In this document: positions 1 through 6,842 of the stretch, piece by piece
Position numbering within the stretch: the stretch's first letter is position 1
How the letters are laid out: every line of letters begins with the position of its first letter
The notes under the pieces: model-generated
The model's input: the letters and a program-made list of their open reading frames with translations, nothing else
Told to the model about the DNA's origin: nothing
Database searches by the model: none
Translations under genes and position numbers: made by a program
NCBI GenBank assembly: GCA_030037105.1
Contig: JASHRY010000342.1
Coordinates: 1-16,964 of the forward strand
From: Xanthobacteraceae bacterium
Lineage (GTDB): Bacteria; Pseudomonadota; Alphaproteobacteria; Rhizobiales; Xanthobacteraceae
Direction: 5' to 3'
Length of the DNA stretch: 16,964 nucleotides

Positions 1-102
1 AACGCTGACCTTGTAGGTCGCCGCAACCTCGCGGCAGCTTTCGCCCGCCGCCACCGCCGCAACAACACGTTCGCGAAGATCAAGTGAATAGGGTCGAGCC
101 AT
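1..102 (-). CDS. IS630-family transposase, N-terminal 34 codons (partial)
   Basis: Read on the minus strand from an ATG at 102, the protein begins MARPYSLDLRERVVAAVAAG and continues GESCREVAATYKVSV to the edge. This is the typical start of IS630-family transposases: a helix-turn-helix segment that binds the element's terminal repeats, ahead of a DDE catalytic domain that lies outside the window. There is no break in the 34 visible codons, so whether the full gene is intact cannot be judged. A hairpin at 104-131 directly abuts the start codon, which leaves no clear ribosome binding site and may limit translation. Confidence 0.85.
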   Translation of the reverse strand, partial: MARPYSLDLRERVVAAVAAGESCREVAATYKVSV

Positions 103-103
103 C

Positions 104-131
104 GATGCTGGCCTCCTCCCCAGCCAGCATC
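104..131. repeat. Perfect 9-bp inverted repeat next to the transposase start
   Basis: GATGCTGGC (104-112) and GCCAGCATC (123-131) are perfect complements around a 10-base loop. In the transposase mRNA this stem would lie two bases from the start codon and would enclose the GGGGAGG purine run that could otherwise act as the Shine-Dalgarno sequence. Translation control of the transposase by this stem is an inference from position. Confidence 0.6.
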
Positions 132-211
132 TTGAATCAGAACCAACCTGATTCGGGAATCCCAAATCGATTCAGGCTCAATGAAAAAGACTCTAAAAAA
201 ACGAGGTCATC

Positions 212-352
212 ATGAAGAATGGCCCCGGCCGACAAATTTGCGATTGCCGGCAATCGCGCCCCATCCGCATGGGGCTCCGTCCGAGACGTGCACCCAAAGG
301 AGAAAAGATGCACATTCGGAACATTCGGCATGGCTATCAAGTCAGCGAATAG
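212..352 (+). CDS. Possible small ORF of 46 codons, unknown
   Basis: An ATG at 212 is preceded by GAGG at a 5-base spacing. The frame runs 46 codons to a TAG at 350-352. An internal ATG at 308 in the same frame has an even better site (AAAGGAG, 5 bases upstream) and would give the 14-residue peptide MHIRNIRHGYQVSE. I recognise neither product. The frame is Arg-rich, overlaps the paired dyads at 240-275 and lies between an IS end and a tRNA remnant, so it may be a leftover of a disrupted gene. After the TAG the same frame stays open for 14 more codons to a TAA inside the tRNA remnant. Confidence 0.25.
   Translation: MKNGPGRQICDCRQSRPIRMGLRPRRAPKGEKMHIRNIRHGYQVSE
240..275. repeat. Two abutting perfect 18-bp dyads
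   Basis: Positions 240-257 (GCGATTGCCGGCAATCGC) are a perfect 18-bp palindrome. Positions 258-275 follow without a gap and form a perfect 7-bp stem (GCCCCAT/ATGGGGC) around the loop CCGC. The first ten bases of the palindrome recur at 369-378. Such a double dyad could be a protein-binding site, a structured RNA leader for the small frame starting at 308, or part of a recombination site. Nothing in the sequence decides among these. Confidence 0.6.
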
Positions 353-385
353 TTCATCGGCGTCGCCAGCGATTGCCGTTTGATC

Positions 386-435
386 GCGGAATCATAATCC
401 GTGTGTCGTGGGTTCGAGTCCCTACTCCGCTACCA
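386..435 (+). pseudogene. 3' half of a tRNA-Met(CAT), decayed remnant
   Basis: The anticodon stem GCGGA/TCCGT (386-390, 398-402) encloses the 7-base loop ATCATAA with anticodon CAT at 393-395. It is followed at normal spacing by a 5-base variable loop, the T-loop TTCGAGT (413-419), an acceptor strand CTCCGCT, discriminator A and an encoded CCA (433-435). This matches the 3' half of alphaproteobacterial elongator tRNA-Met. The T stem has two mismatches (408/424 and 409/423), and no D arm or matching 5' acceptor strand lies at the right distance, so it is not a working tRNA. Such 3' halves are commonly left at attachment sites of elements that integrate into tRNA genes. The IS630 end 210 bases away supports a junction here. 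Confidence 0.65.
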
Positions 436-487
436 TCGGAGAAAAACCGTGTCCTGACCCGGTCGGGAGAGTTGCCGCTGCCGCGCT

Positions 488-2026
488 TTAATTGCCCGCT
501 GCCGGGAATGCGTTTGCGAAGATCGATGCCGTGCCGCCCGCGGTTTCGATCTTCGGATTGATGTCGTCCATCCTCGCCAGAATGTTCTTGATCGGATTAT
601 CGGCCCAGGCATGGGTCACGAAATCACGGTGCGGGACGTCGCCGGCGGGCAGGAATGCGACCATGCCTTGAAGATGGTGGCGCCTGAGTTCCGAACCATA
701 CGGCACCGATCGTTCGTCGAGCAGACGCTTGAGAGCGGCATTGTGATAGGCCGTATGCGGCGTGTAAGAGCTGACGAAGAAGGCCGACCTGTTGTTGGCT
801 ATCCAATCCGCGAACTTGTCGATTCCGGCATAGAGCGCATCGAGGAGGACCACGCCGCGAATGCGCGACCTCACGCCGCCACGCTCGAGAACCGCCAGCG
901 TTGGGCCGAAGCCGCCGCTATAGGCGACGATCACGATCGGCATCTTGGCGAATGTCCTCACGCTGCGCGGATTGCCATAGAGCCGCGCCAGTTTCTGTGC
1001 GGCTTCATCGAGGAAGCGCTTGAATCCATCCGGTTCCCAGAACTTCCCGGCGCTCGAATCGGCCGCATCGACGGCGAATTGCGGCGCCACCAGCACTGCA
1101 TTGACTCCGGCCGCCGTGATTTGTGCCGGCACCCGTTGGCGGTCGCGCACGTCACGCGCCAACTCTGCGCCGTGGCCGTGAAAGAACACCACCATGACGG
1201 CGGGGCGTCTGGGATCGAAGCCCGGCGGAATATGAAGCAGCACGCGATTGTCGCTGTACGTCGGCGATTCCAAAAACACGCGGCCGCGGAAATTGACGTG
1301 GCCGCGGTGGTTGCGGGCATTCAAAAACGGCCGGTCAGATCCGGGTATTTCGCCATGATAAGGGAACGGTGCCGTTGCAAAATGGACGAGGCTCGTCTTC
1401 GCTCCGATGTTGGCCGGGAGGCGGGATTCGGTGTCGGGTGAAGGATTAAAGGCCGCGATCGGCGCCGTGCTTTCAAGCGACGCCAGCCGGACCTGCGGCC
1501 TGTTTGTCGCTTCTTTCGTTGACCTGCGACCAAGCTCGGCCGCCGGCATCGATTGGAAAAGACTCCAATCGCGAGCCACGATGCCTGCAGCGCTTTCACC
1601 GTCCGCGAAGGACGACGGGTCGGCCGCGTCCGATTGTCCGCGGCTCGAAAGGGCTTCGGTCGTCGCCACGTCAGACGCGGACAACGCCGGAGCCGTCAAT
1701 ACCGACGACCGCAATTGGCTATAAAGCAGCGCGCACCAGCCGACGGAGCCGACGAACAAGAGCGGCATGCAAACGCGAAGCAGATTGTGCCCCAGGACAT
1801 TGCGGAGCGAGAAGCTTCGCGGAGCCGACCTTCGGGTGGGATTGCACGGGACACCGACGCTTTCGACCGATATGCGCGCCGGGACGATGCGCATGCCGAC
1901 GGGTTCGCGTCGCCGCCGCAGTTCGGGTTCCGGATTGCAATAGAGCACGCGCCGCGCCGTGGCCGCACTCAAGGCTGGCCTCCGGGACGTCTGCTGCGGC
2001 GCCACGCCTCTGACCCGATTTGGCAT
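488..2026 (-). CDS. Membrane-anchored alpha/beta-hydrolase-fold protein
   Basis: The 512-residue product has a long variable N-terminus, one membrane segment (about residues 82-102) and a Ser/Ala-rich linker up to about residue 215. A C-terminal domain with alpha/beta-hydrolase hallmarks follows: FFHGHG (281-286) as oxyanion-hole loop, VAYSGG (367-372) as nucleophile elbow with Ser370, Asp396 in VLLDALYAG, and His466 or His472 near the end as candidate catalytic base. The likely topology puts the catalytic domain in the periplasm. The elbow lacks the first Gly of GxSxG, so esterase or amidase activity is probable but the substrate is unknown. The ATG at 2026 has a GGGGGA purine run just upstream; the Met at residue 45 (1894) is an alternative without a binding site. 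It is the last gene of a three-gene minus-strand run, 79 bases after the secreted protein gene. Confidence 0.75.
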   Translation of the reverse strand: MPNRVRGVAPQQTSRRPALSAATARRVLYCNPEPELRRRREPVGMRIVPARISVESVGVPCNPTRRSAPRSFSLRNVLGHNLLRVCMPLLFVGSVGWCALLYSQLRSSVLTAPALSASDVATTEALSSRGQSDAADPSSFADGESAAGIVARDWSLFQSMPAAELGRRSTKEATNRPQVRLASLESTAPIAAFNPSPDTESRLPANIGAKTSLVHFATAPFPYHGEIPGSDRPFLNARNHRGHVNFRGRVFLESPTYSDNRVLLHIPPGFDPRRPAVMVVFFHGHGAELARDVRDRQRVPAQITAAGVNAVLVAPQFAVDAADSSAGKFWEPDGFKRFLDEAAQKLARLYGNPRSVRTFAKMPIVIVAYSGGFGPTLAVLERGGVRSRIRGVVLLDALYAGIDKFADWIANNRSAFFVSSYTPHTAYHNAALKRLLDERSVPYGSELRRHHLQGMVAFLPAGDVPHRDFVTHAWADNPIKNILARMDDINPKIETAGGTASIFANAFPAAGN

Positions 2027-2105
2027 TTTCCCCCGCCGAACCGCGACTCCAGCTTCCGCTACGACTATGTCCCCATTTTGGCACGCTATGTCCGGCTCGA
2101 TCCCG

Positions 2106-3413
2106 CTACCGGGCCGAACAAAACGGGAAGAGTGTCGACATTGGGCAGCCGAACCAGCGTCTTGAGGTATCCTCTACATGCTTGCGGCGCGGTCGCGACG
2201 ATGTGGTCGCGGCTTTCGCGGTGTGCGGCGATCGGTGTTCGGCTCTTCGACGGTATCGGTCCGTTGGTAAATGCGACGTTAAGTCGGTTGTCGGTCCTGT
2301 TGCGGTCTTCTCCGCAAGCAGCAAGTTCGATTCATTCCTGCGCCATCGATAGCCGACCCCAAAATCAATGGGGATGGCGTTGCCGCGGTGGAACAGTTGG
2401 CTCAAGAGCGGTTGATAGGTGCCCTCAAATACGGAAATCGGGCCGATATAGCGGCCGAACGGCTGCAGCCGCCATTTTTTTTGATCGAAATAGACGAGCG
2501 GAATGCCGCTGTCGTCCTGCAAGATGGTTGCGCTGTGGTCGAGAAGGAAGCTGCGCACTTTGGCGAAGCGATCGCTATACAAGAGATAGGACGCGCTCTT
2601 GAGGAAGCTGTCGGCGATGCCGAGCTTGGCGCAGAACGCCAGGAAGCCGCTTCTGCGCACGCTGTCGTCGGCGAGATCGGTGCTGAAATAATAAAGCGTT
2701 TGATCCGGGTGATCGCCGTCCGCAAAGACGATCTTCACGCCCTTGGCAGCGCTTGCGGCGGCTCTCCTGTTGGCGTTCTTGGCGCCTGGTTCGCCCACCG
2801 TCTCGACGTTGCCGAGCGGATCGAGAGCGACGAAGCTAACGTCTTTGACGGTCTTGCCGGTGCGCGCCAGAAATACATAGAGAATCGGCAGGGTTCCGTA
2901 GACCGGTCCGGCGCGCAACTGGGTTTTCATATTCCTGGTGATGAAGAAGCTGAAGCTGAAGATTGAGCTCAGCGAGGTCTCGAGATTTCGCAGCGTCTGT
3001 TCGACGACGGCGCGCTTCAGGCCGGTCAACGGCGGAATGTCGCCGACCGGTTCGAGACCGCTCAATACATATGTCGAGGCAGTCGGGAAAAACGAGGTGG
3101 CGTACAAGAAATCCGGACCGCTGAACATGTACAGCAGCGTGTCGTGCTTTTCGACGAGCTGCGTTTGCGAAAAAACGCGGATTTTCGAAAGATTGGCGCT
3201 TTCCTCCCTGGCGAAAATGGAATCGAAATAACGCGCGTGTTGCTTCCAGAAGGCGCTCGCGGCGAGCGTTGCCAGGGAAGTATCGGTCGCCGGCGGCAGA
3301 CCGGCCAGGAATCGCGCCGTATCGTTGGCCGTCGCCGTTTCGGCGCTCGATGCAGCGGTACCCAGCGCCAGCATGCCCGCCGCCAGGACGGCAGCCGCCA
3401 TTATTCCGCGCAT
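2106..3413 (-). CDS. Secreted protein of unknown function with signal peptide
   Basis: The start at 3413 is chosen because AGAGAGG lies 2-8 bases upstream, it leaves 10 bases after the permease stop, and the product then begins with a clean Sec signal peptide (MRGIMAAAVLAAGMLALG, cleavage likely after ASSA, residue 24). The upstream ATG at 3461 has no binding site and overlaps the permease gene. The mature protein of about 410 residues has no motif I recognise. It is rich in aromatic residues (for example FSGPDFLYATSFFPTAST and SSIFSFSFFITRNMK) and could be a periplasmic or outer-surface protein. The last 75 or so residues, after LLLAEK, are rich in Arg, Thr and Ser and look unlike the rest; they may be a non-conserved tail or the result of a frameshift. 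It is probably co-transcribed with the permease and the hydrolase. Confidence 0.7.
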   Translation of the reverse strand: MRGIMAAAVLAAGMLALGTAASSAETATANDTARFLAGLPPATDTSLATLAASAFWKQHARYFDSIFAREESANLSKIRVFSQTQLVEKHDTLLYMFSGPDFLYATSFFPTASTYVLSGLEPVGDIPPLTGLKRAVVEQTLRNLETSLSSIFSFSFFITRNMKTQLRAGPVYGTLPILYVFLARTGKTVKDVSFVALDPLGNVETVGEPGAKNANRRAAASAAKGVKIVFADGDHPDQTLYYFSTDLADDSVRRSGFLAFCAKLGIADSFLKSASYLLYSDRFAKVRSFLLDHSATILQDDSGIPLVYFDQKKWRLQPFGRYIGPISVFEGTYQPLLSQLFHRGNAIPIDFGVGYRWRRNESNLLLAEKTATGPTTDLTSHLPTDRYRRRAEHRSPHTAKAATTSSRPRRKHVEDTSRRWFGCPMSTLFPFCSAR

Positions 3414-3423
3414 CGCCTCTCTT

Positions 3424-4773
3424 TCAGGCCGTCGTTCGCGAAACATCTGAGGAAGAGACATTCGATACCGAGCGGGACGTAAAATAGATGACGAGACCGG
3501 CCAACATCATGACGAAGCCGGCGAGAGACTGCAGCGGCCGGTCGATGACTAAATAATACATCATGACGAACGTCACGCTGAGGAACACCAGGGGCGTCAC
3601 CGGGTAACCCCAAGCGCGGTAGGGTCGCGCCAATTGCGGATGAGTGATGCGCATCTTGATGACGCCCAACACCGCGAAAAACGAGCAGAAGGTGAGGCTG
3701 AACTGGATGAAATCCAGAACCGCCTCGAAGCTCCGGGTCAGCAGCAGCAGGTTCGAGACCAGAAGCTGAAAGACGATGGCGAAGGCCGGCACGCCCCGCT
3801 TCGATTTGCGCGAGAACAGGCGCAGCGCCGATACATCCTCGCCCATCGTCATGGTCACGCGCGGCCCGATCCAGGTCATGGCGCTGATCGAGGATACGAG
3901 CCCGAGGCAGATCAGCGCGCCGACCATGCGCCCGCCAAACTCGCCGAACACGTGCCTGCCGGCCACTTCGGCGACATCGAGCTGGCCGGCCAGTTCCGGC
4001 ATCGGCGTCGTGCGCAGGAAGACGGCGTTGAGACCGACATAGAGCACGGTCACGATCGAGGTTCCCACCAGCAGTGCGCGCGGCAGATAGCGGGTGGGCT
4101 CCCGCAGCTCGCCGGCGATGTAGGTCGCCGCGTTCCAGCCGGAATAGGCATACATCACGAACACCAGGCTGATGGCGAACGGCGCGCCGCCGACGGCGGT
4201 AAGGTCGCGGGCGCTCGGCGCGAATGAAATCGGTTGCGCGTCGCCGATGACGAAGCCGGCGACGATGAATAGGACGATGAGCAGGAGTTTGAGCGCCGTC
4301 CAGGCATTGTGATAGGCGCTCCCTAGCCAAATGCCGCATAAATGCACGAGCGCGGCGAGCCAAGTTATGCCGAACCCGAGCAGGAGCGGCGGCGCGGTCG
4401 GCGCGATGGATTTGAAATAGATGCCGAAGGCCATGGCGGCGAGCGCGATCGGCGCCGCGAAACCGACGGTCGCCGACAGCCAGCCGGCCACAAATCCGAA
4501 CGCCGGGTGATAGATCCGTCGCAGGAAATTGTATTCTCCGCTGGAGCGCGGAAACATCGCGGCTAGTTCCGCATAACAGAACGCCCCGCAGATCGCCACG
4601 ATTCCGCCGACGATCCATAGCAAGAGGAGCGAAAAGCCCGAATCGATGTCCTCGACCTGAAATCCAAGGCTGGTGAAGACACCGACGCCTACCATGTCGG
4701 CAATAACGATCGCCGTCGCCGTCACCCATGAAACCGTGCCGGCCGCCCTGCCGCCTTGAGCGGAATTGGTCAT
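3424..4773 (-). CDS. APC-superfamily amino acid permease
   Basis: This 449-residue integral membrane protein begins with the APC signature in its first helix (MVGVGVFTSLG, residues 27-37). YAEL and a PRSSGEY stretch follow (67-81), typical of the amino acid/polyamine/organocation transporters of the LAT type. About twelve hydrophobic segments cover the protein, and length and layout are normal for the family. It should import or exchange an amino acid or amine across the inner membrane by proton symport or antiport; the substrate cannot be read from the sequence. The ATG at 4773 has only a distant GGGGA (about 11 bases). It is first in the minus-strand run with the secreted protein and the hydrolase, and divergent from the antiporter gene. 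Confidence 0.85.
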   Translation of the reverse strand: MTNSAQGGRAAGTVSWVTATAIVIADMVGVGVFTSLGFQVEDIDSGFSLLLLWIVGGIVAICGAFCYAELAAMFPRSSGEYNFLRRIYHPAFGFVAGWLSATVGFAAPIALAAMAFGIYFKSIAPTAPPLLLGFGITWLAALVHLCGIWLGSAYHNAWTALKLLLIVLFIVAGFVIGDAQPISFAPSARDLTAVGGAPFAISLVFVMYAYSGWNAATYIAGELREPTRYLPRALLVGTSIVTVLYVGLNAVFLRTTPMPELAGQLDVAEVAGRHVFGEFGGRMVGALICLGLVSSISAMTWIGPRVTMTMGEDVSALRLFSRKSKRGVPAFAIVFQLLVSNLLLLTRSFEAVLDFIQFSLTFCSFFAVLGVIKMRITHPQLARPYRAWGYPVTPLVFLSVTFVMMYYLVIDRPLQSLAGFVMMLAGLVIYFTSRSVSNVSSSDVSRTTA

Positions 4774-5024
4774 GAATGAGCTTGTCCCCGCGCGCCGCCA
4801 TTACAGGGCGCGCGCCGCCGGAATTCAAGGGTGGTTTGCCTTTTCTTGACCGCGAGCGGGTTGACGAAAGCTGTTCGGCTCTGGCGCGCTCTGCCGATTC
4901 CCGAATCGAGTCATCATATTGAGCCCGAGGAGGAGTAGAGCAGCTTCTCCCGCTGGTTCGGCTCGCAGCAATTTCCCGGAACGTTTACAAGTACCGGCGC
5001 CGCAACCGCCGCACGGAGCGCCTC
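4774..5024. promoter_or_regulatory. Divergent promoter region between permease and antiporter
   Basis: This 251-base gap must hold the promoters of both the permease operon (minus) and the antiporter (plus). TTGACC (about 4847) and TTGACG (4861) resemble -35 boxes, but no good -10 box lies at standard spacing. The palindrome GATTCCCGAATC (4896-4907) and the adjoining GAGTC give three GANTC sites within 17 bases (4896, 4903, 4908); GANTC is the target of CcrM-type methylation in alphaproteobacteria. The antiporter's ribosome binding site GGAG sits 6 bases before its GTG start. No small gene is evident. Confidence 0.45.
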
Positions 5025-6827
5025 GTGGCCTCGACCTCGCATCTCGTTGCTTACAGCGATGCCCTCGTCGTCCTTGGCACCGCCGCCGTCGTGGTGCCGT
5101 TGGTGCGTCGATTGGGCTTGAGCCCCATTCTCGGTTATCTCGGCGCCGGCGCCGTTCTCGGCCCACTCGGACTCGGCTCCCTCGGCAAAGCGTTCCCGGC
5201 GCTGTCCTGGTTCACGATCAGCGACGCACAGAACGTTGACGGCATCGCCGAGCTTGGCGTCGTCTTTCTCTTGTTCCTGATCGGTCTCGAACTGTCGTTC
5301 CATAGGCTTTCGACGATGCGCCGCCTGGTCGTCGGCCTCGGCGGAGCGCAGGTCCTGCTCACCGGCGCCTTGATCGCCGGCGTTGCGACGGCGGTGGGGA
5401 AGAGCCCCGCCCAGGCGATCGTGCTGGGCGCGAGCCTGTCGCTTTCTTCGACCGCCATCGTGCTCGAACTCCTTTCCAGTCAGGAGCGCCTCACGACCAG
5501 CGTCGGTCGCGCGAGCTTTTCGATCCTGCTCGCTCAGGACCTCGCCGTTGTCCCGATTCTGTTGTTCGTCTCCATCCTGGCGGCGCGCTCCGGCGGGTCG
5601 GTTCTGACCATCCTGGCCAGCGCGCTGCTGCAGGCCGCGGTCGCAATCGCCGTCATCGTGGTTTTCGGCCGCGTCTTATTGCGGCCGCTGTTCCGGCTGG
5701 TGGCAACGACGCGCTCGAGCGAGGTGTTTATTGCGGCTGTCCTGTTCGTCATCGTGGCGGCCGGCGTGATCGCCAACCAGGCCGGCCTGTCCATGGCGCT
5801 TGGCGCCTTTGTCGCCGGGCTGCTGCTTGCGGAGACCGAATATCGCAAGGCGGTCGAAGCGACCGTGGCGCCTTTCAAGGGCCTGTTGATCGGCGTCTTC
5901 TTTTTTACCGTGGGAATGAACATCGACGTCCGCGAGCTCTTGCGCGAGCCGCTTTGGCTGTTCGGCGTCGTCGCCAGCCTGATCGCCGTGAAGTCGCTGC
6001 TGTTGATCGGCCTGGGCAAGCTGTTCCGGCTGTCATGGCCGGTCGCCGTCGAGACCGGCCTGCTGCTCGGTCCGGGCGGTGAATTCGCCTTTGTGAGCGT
6101 CGGGGCCGCGGCGGCCATGGGCCTGATCGACCCGCCTCTCGCGCGTTTCGCGCTTACCGTCACGTCGATCACCATGGTGCTGACGCCGCTGCTTTCCCTT
6201 GCCGCCCGGCACTTGGCTTCGCGGCTCACGGCAACGAGAGCCGTCGAATCCGAGTTGACCGTCCGTCCGGCCGCGGCGCGGAAGCATGCCATCGTTGTCG
6301 GCTATGGCCGCGTCGGCAAGGTCGTTTGCGTGCTGCTCAAAGAGCACGGCATCCCCTATATCGCCGCCGACCTGGAGCCCTCGGTCGTCACTCATGATCG
6401 GCGCGCCGGACACGAAGTCTATTATGGCGACGCGGCCGATGCGAAGTTCCTCGAGAGCTGCGGCCTTGCGACCGCAGCCGGGGTGATCATCACCATCCAT
6501 ACTCATAAGCTGATCGACGACATCGTCGAGCATGTACGGGCGCTGAGGCCCGATATTCTCATCGTCGCGCGGGCGCGCGACGCCGATCACGCGCGTCATC
6601 TTTACAGTCTCGGCGCCACCGATGCCGTTCCCGAGACCGTCGAGGCGAGCCTCCAGCTCTCGGAAGCGGCGCTGGTCGGGCTGGGAATCGCGGCCGGGCC
6701 GGCGATCGCTTCGATCCACGAGAAACGCGACGAAATCCGGCGCGCCTTGCAGCAGGCGGCGCGGGAGGCCGGATTGGACGTCATTCACTCGGTGAGGGCC
6801 GGGACACCGGAGAGGCGCCGCGCATAA
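5025..6827 (+). CDS. KefB/KefC-type monovalent cation:proton antiporter (CPA2) with RCK domain
   Basis: The start is a GTG with GGAG 6 bases upstream, and the first helix follows at once. The 600-residue protein has a transmembrane Na+/H+-exchanger domain (about residues 8-385) with family landmarks: FLLFLIGLEL (81-90), SLSSTAIVLELL, LAQDLAVVP with Asp172, and GLSMALGAFVAGLLLAE. A cytoplasmic RCK/TrkA-N domain follows (about 420-530) with the nucleotide-binding turn GYGRVG (426-431). Relatives exchange K+ or Na+ for protons and are gated by NAD(H) or glutathione adducts bound to RCK. Here the ion and ligand are unknown. It is transcribed alone and converges with otsA, leaving 15 bases between the two stop codons. 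A role in pH or osmotic balance would suit its trehalose-synthesis neighbour, but that is inference. Confidence 0.9.
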   Translation: MASTSHLVAYSDALVVLGTAAVVVPLVRRLGLSPILGYLGAGAVLGPLGLGSLGKAFPALSWFTISDAQNVDGIAELGVVFLLFLIGLELSFHRLSTMRRLVVGLGGAQVLLTGALIAGVATAVGKSPAQAIVLGASLSLSSTAIVLELLSSQERLTTSVGRASFSILLAQDLAVVPILLFVSILAARSGGSVLTILASALLQAAVAIAVIVVFGRVLLRPLFRLVATTRSSEVFIAAVLFVIVAAGVIANQAGLSMALGAFVAGLLLAETEYRKAVEATVAPFKGLLIGVFFFTVGMNIDVRELLREPLWLFGVVASLIAVKSLLLIGLGKLFRLSWPVAVETGLLLGPGGEFAFVSVGAAAAMGLIDPPLARFALTVTSITMVLTPLLSLAARHLASRLTATRAVESELTVRPAAARKHAIVVGYGRVGKVVCVLLKEHGIPYIAADLEPSVVTHDRRAGHEVYYGDAADAKFLESCGLATAAGVIITIHTHKLIDDIVEHVRALRPDILIVARARDADHARHLYSLGATDAVPETVEASLQLSEAALVGLGIAAGPAIASIHEKRDEIRRALQQAAREAGLDVIHSVRAGTPERRRA

Positions 6828-6842
6828 TCCGTCCCGCGCCGG

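Larger units (their letters stand above)
1..176 (-). mobile_element. End of an IS630-family insertion sequence, cut by the window edge
   Basis: The transposase start codon lies at 102 on the minus strand and the gene runs off the left edge. The DNA in front of it is rich in inverted repeats, as expected of an IS end: GATGCTGGC at 104-112 pairs with GCCAGCATC at 123-131, GAATCAG at 134-140 pairs with CTGATTC at 148-154, and CCTGATTC at 147-154 faces GATTCAGG at 169-176 with one mismatch. The outer boundary near 176 is an inference; no target duplication can be checked because the other end is outside the window. IS630 elements normally insert at TA, and no TA sits exactly at 176, so the true end may be some bases away. 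Confidence 0.6.

Noticed and set aside
181..561. Plus-strand frame of 126 codons near the left end
   Set aside because: It reads through the tRNA remnant (the SWVRVPTPLP segment is tRNA sequence) and into the hydrolase gene in antisense, so it is not a credible protein.
611..1441. Long plus-strand open frame of 276 codons
   Set aside because: It is antisense to the alpha/beta hydrolase, which has a membrane anchor and catalytic motifs. The antisense product has no domain features.
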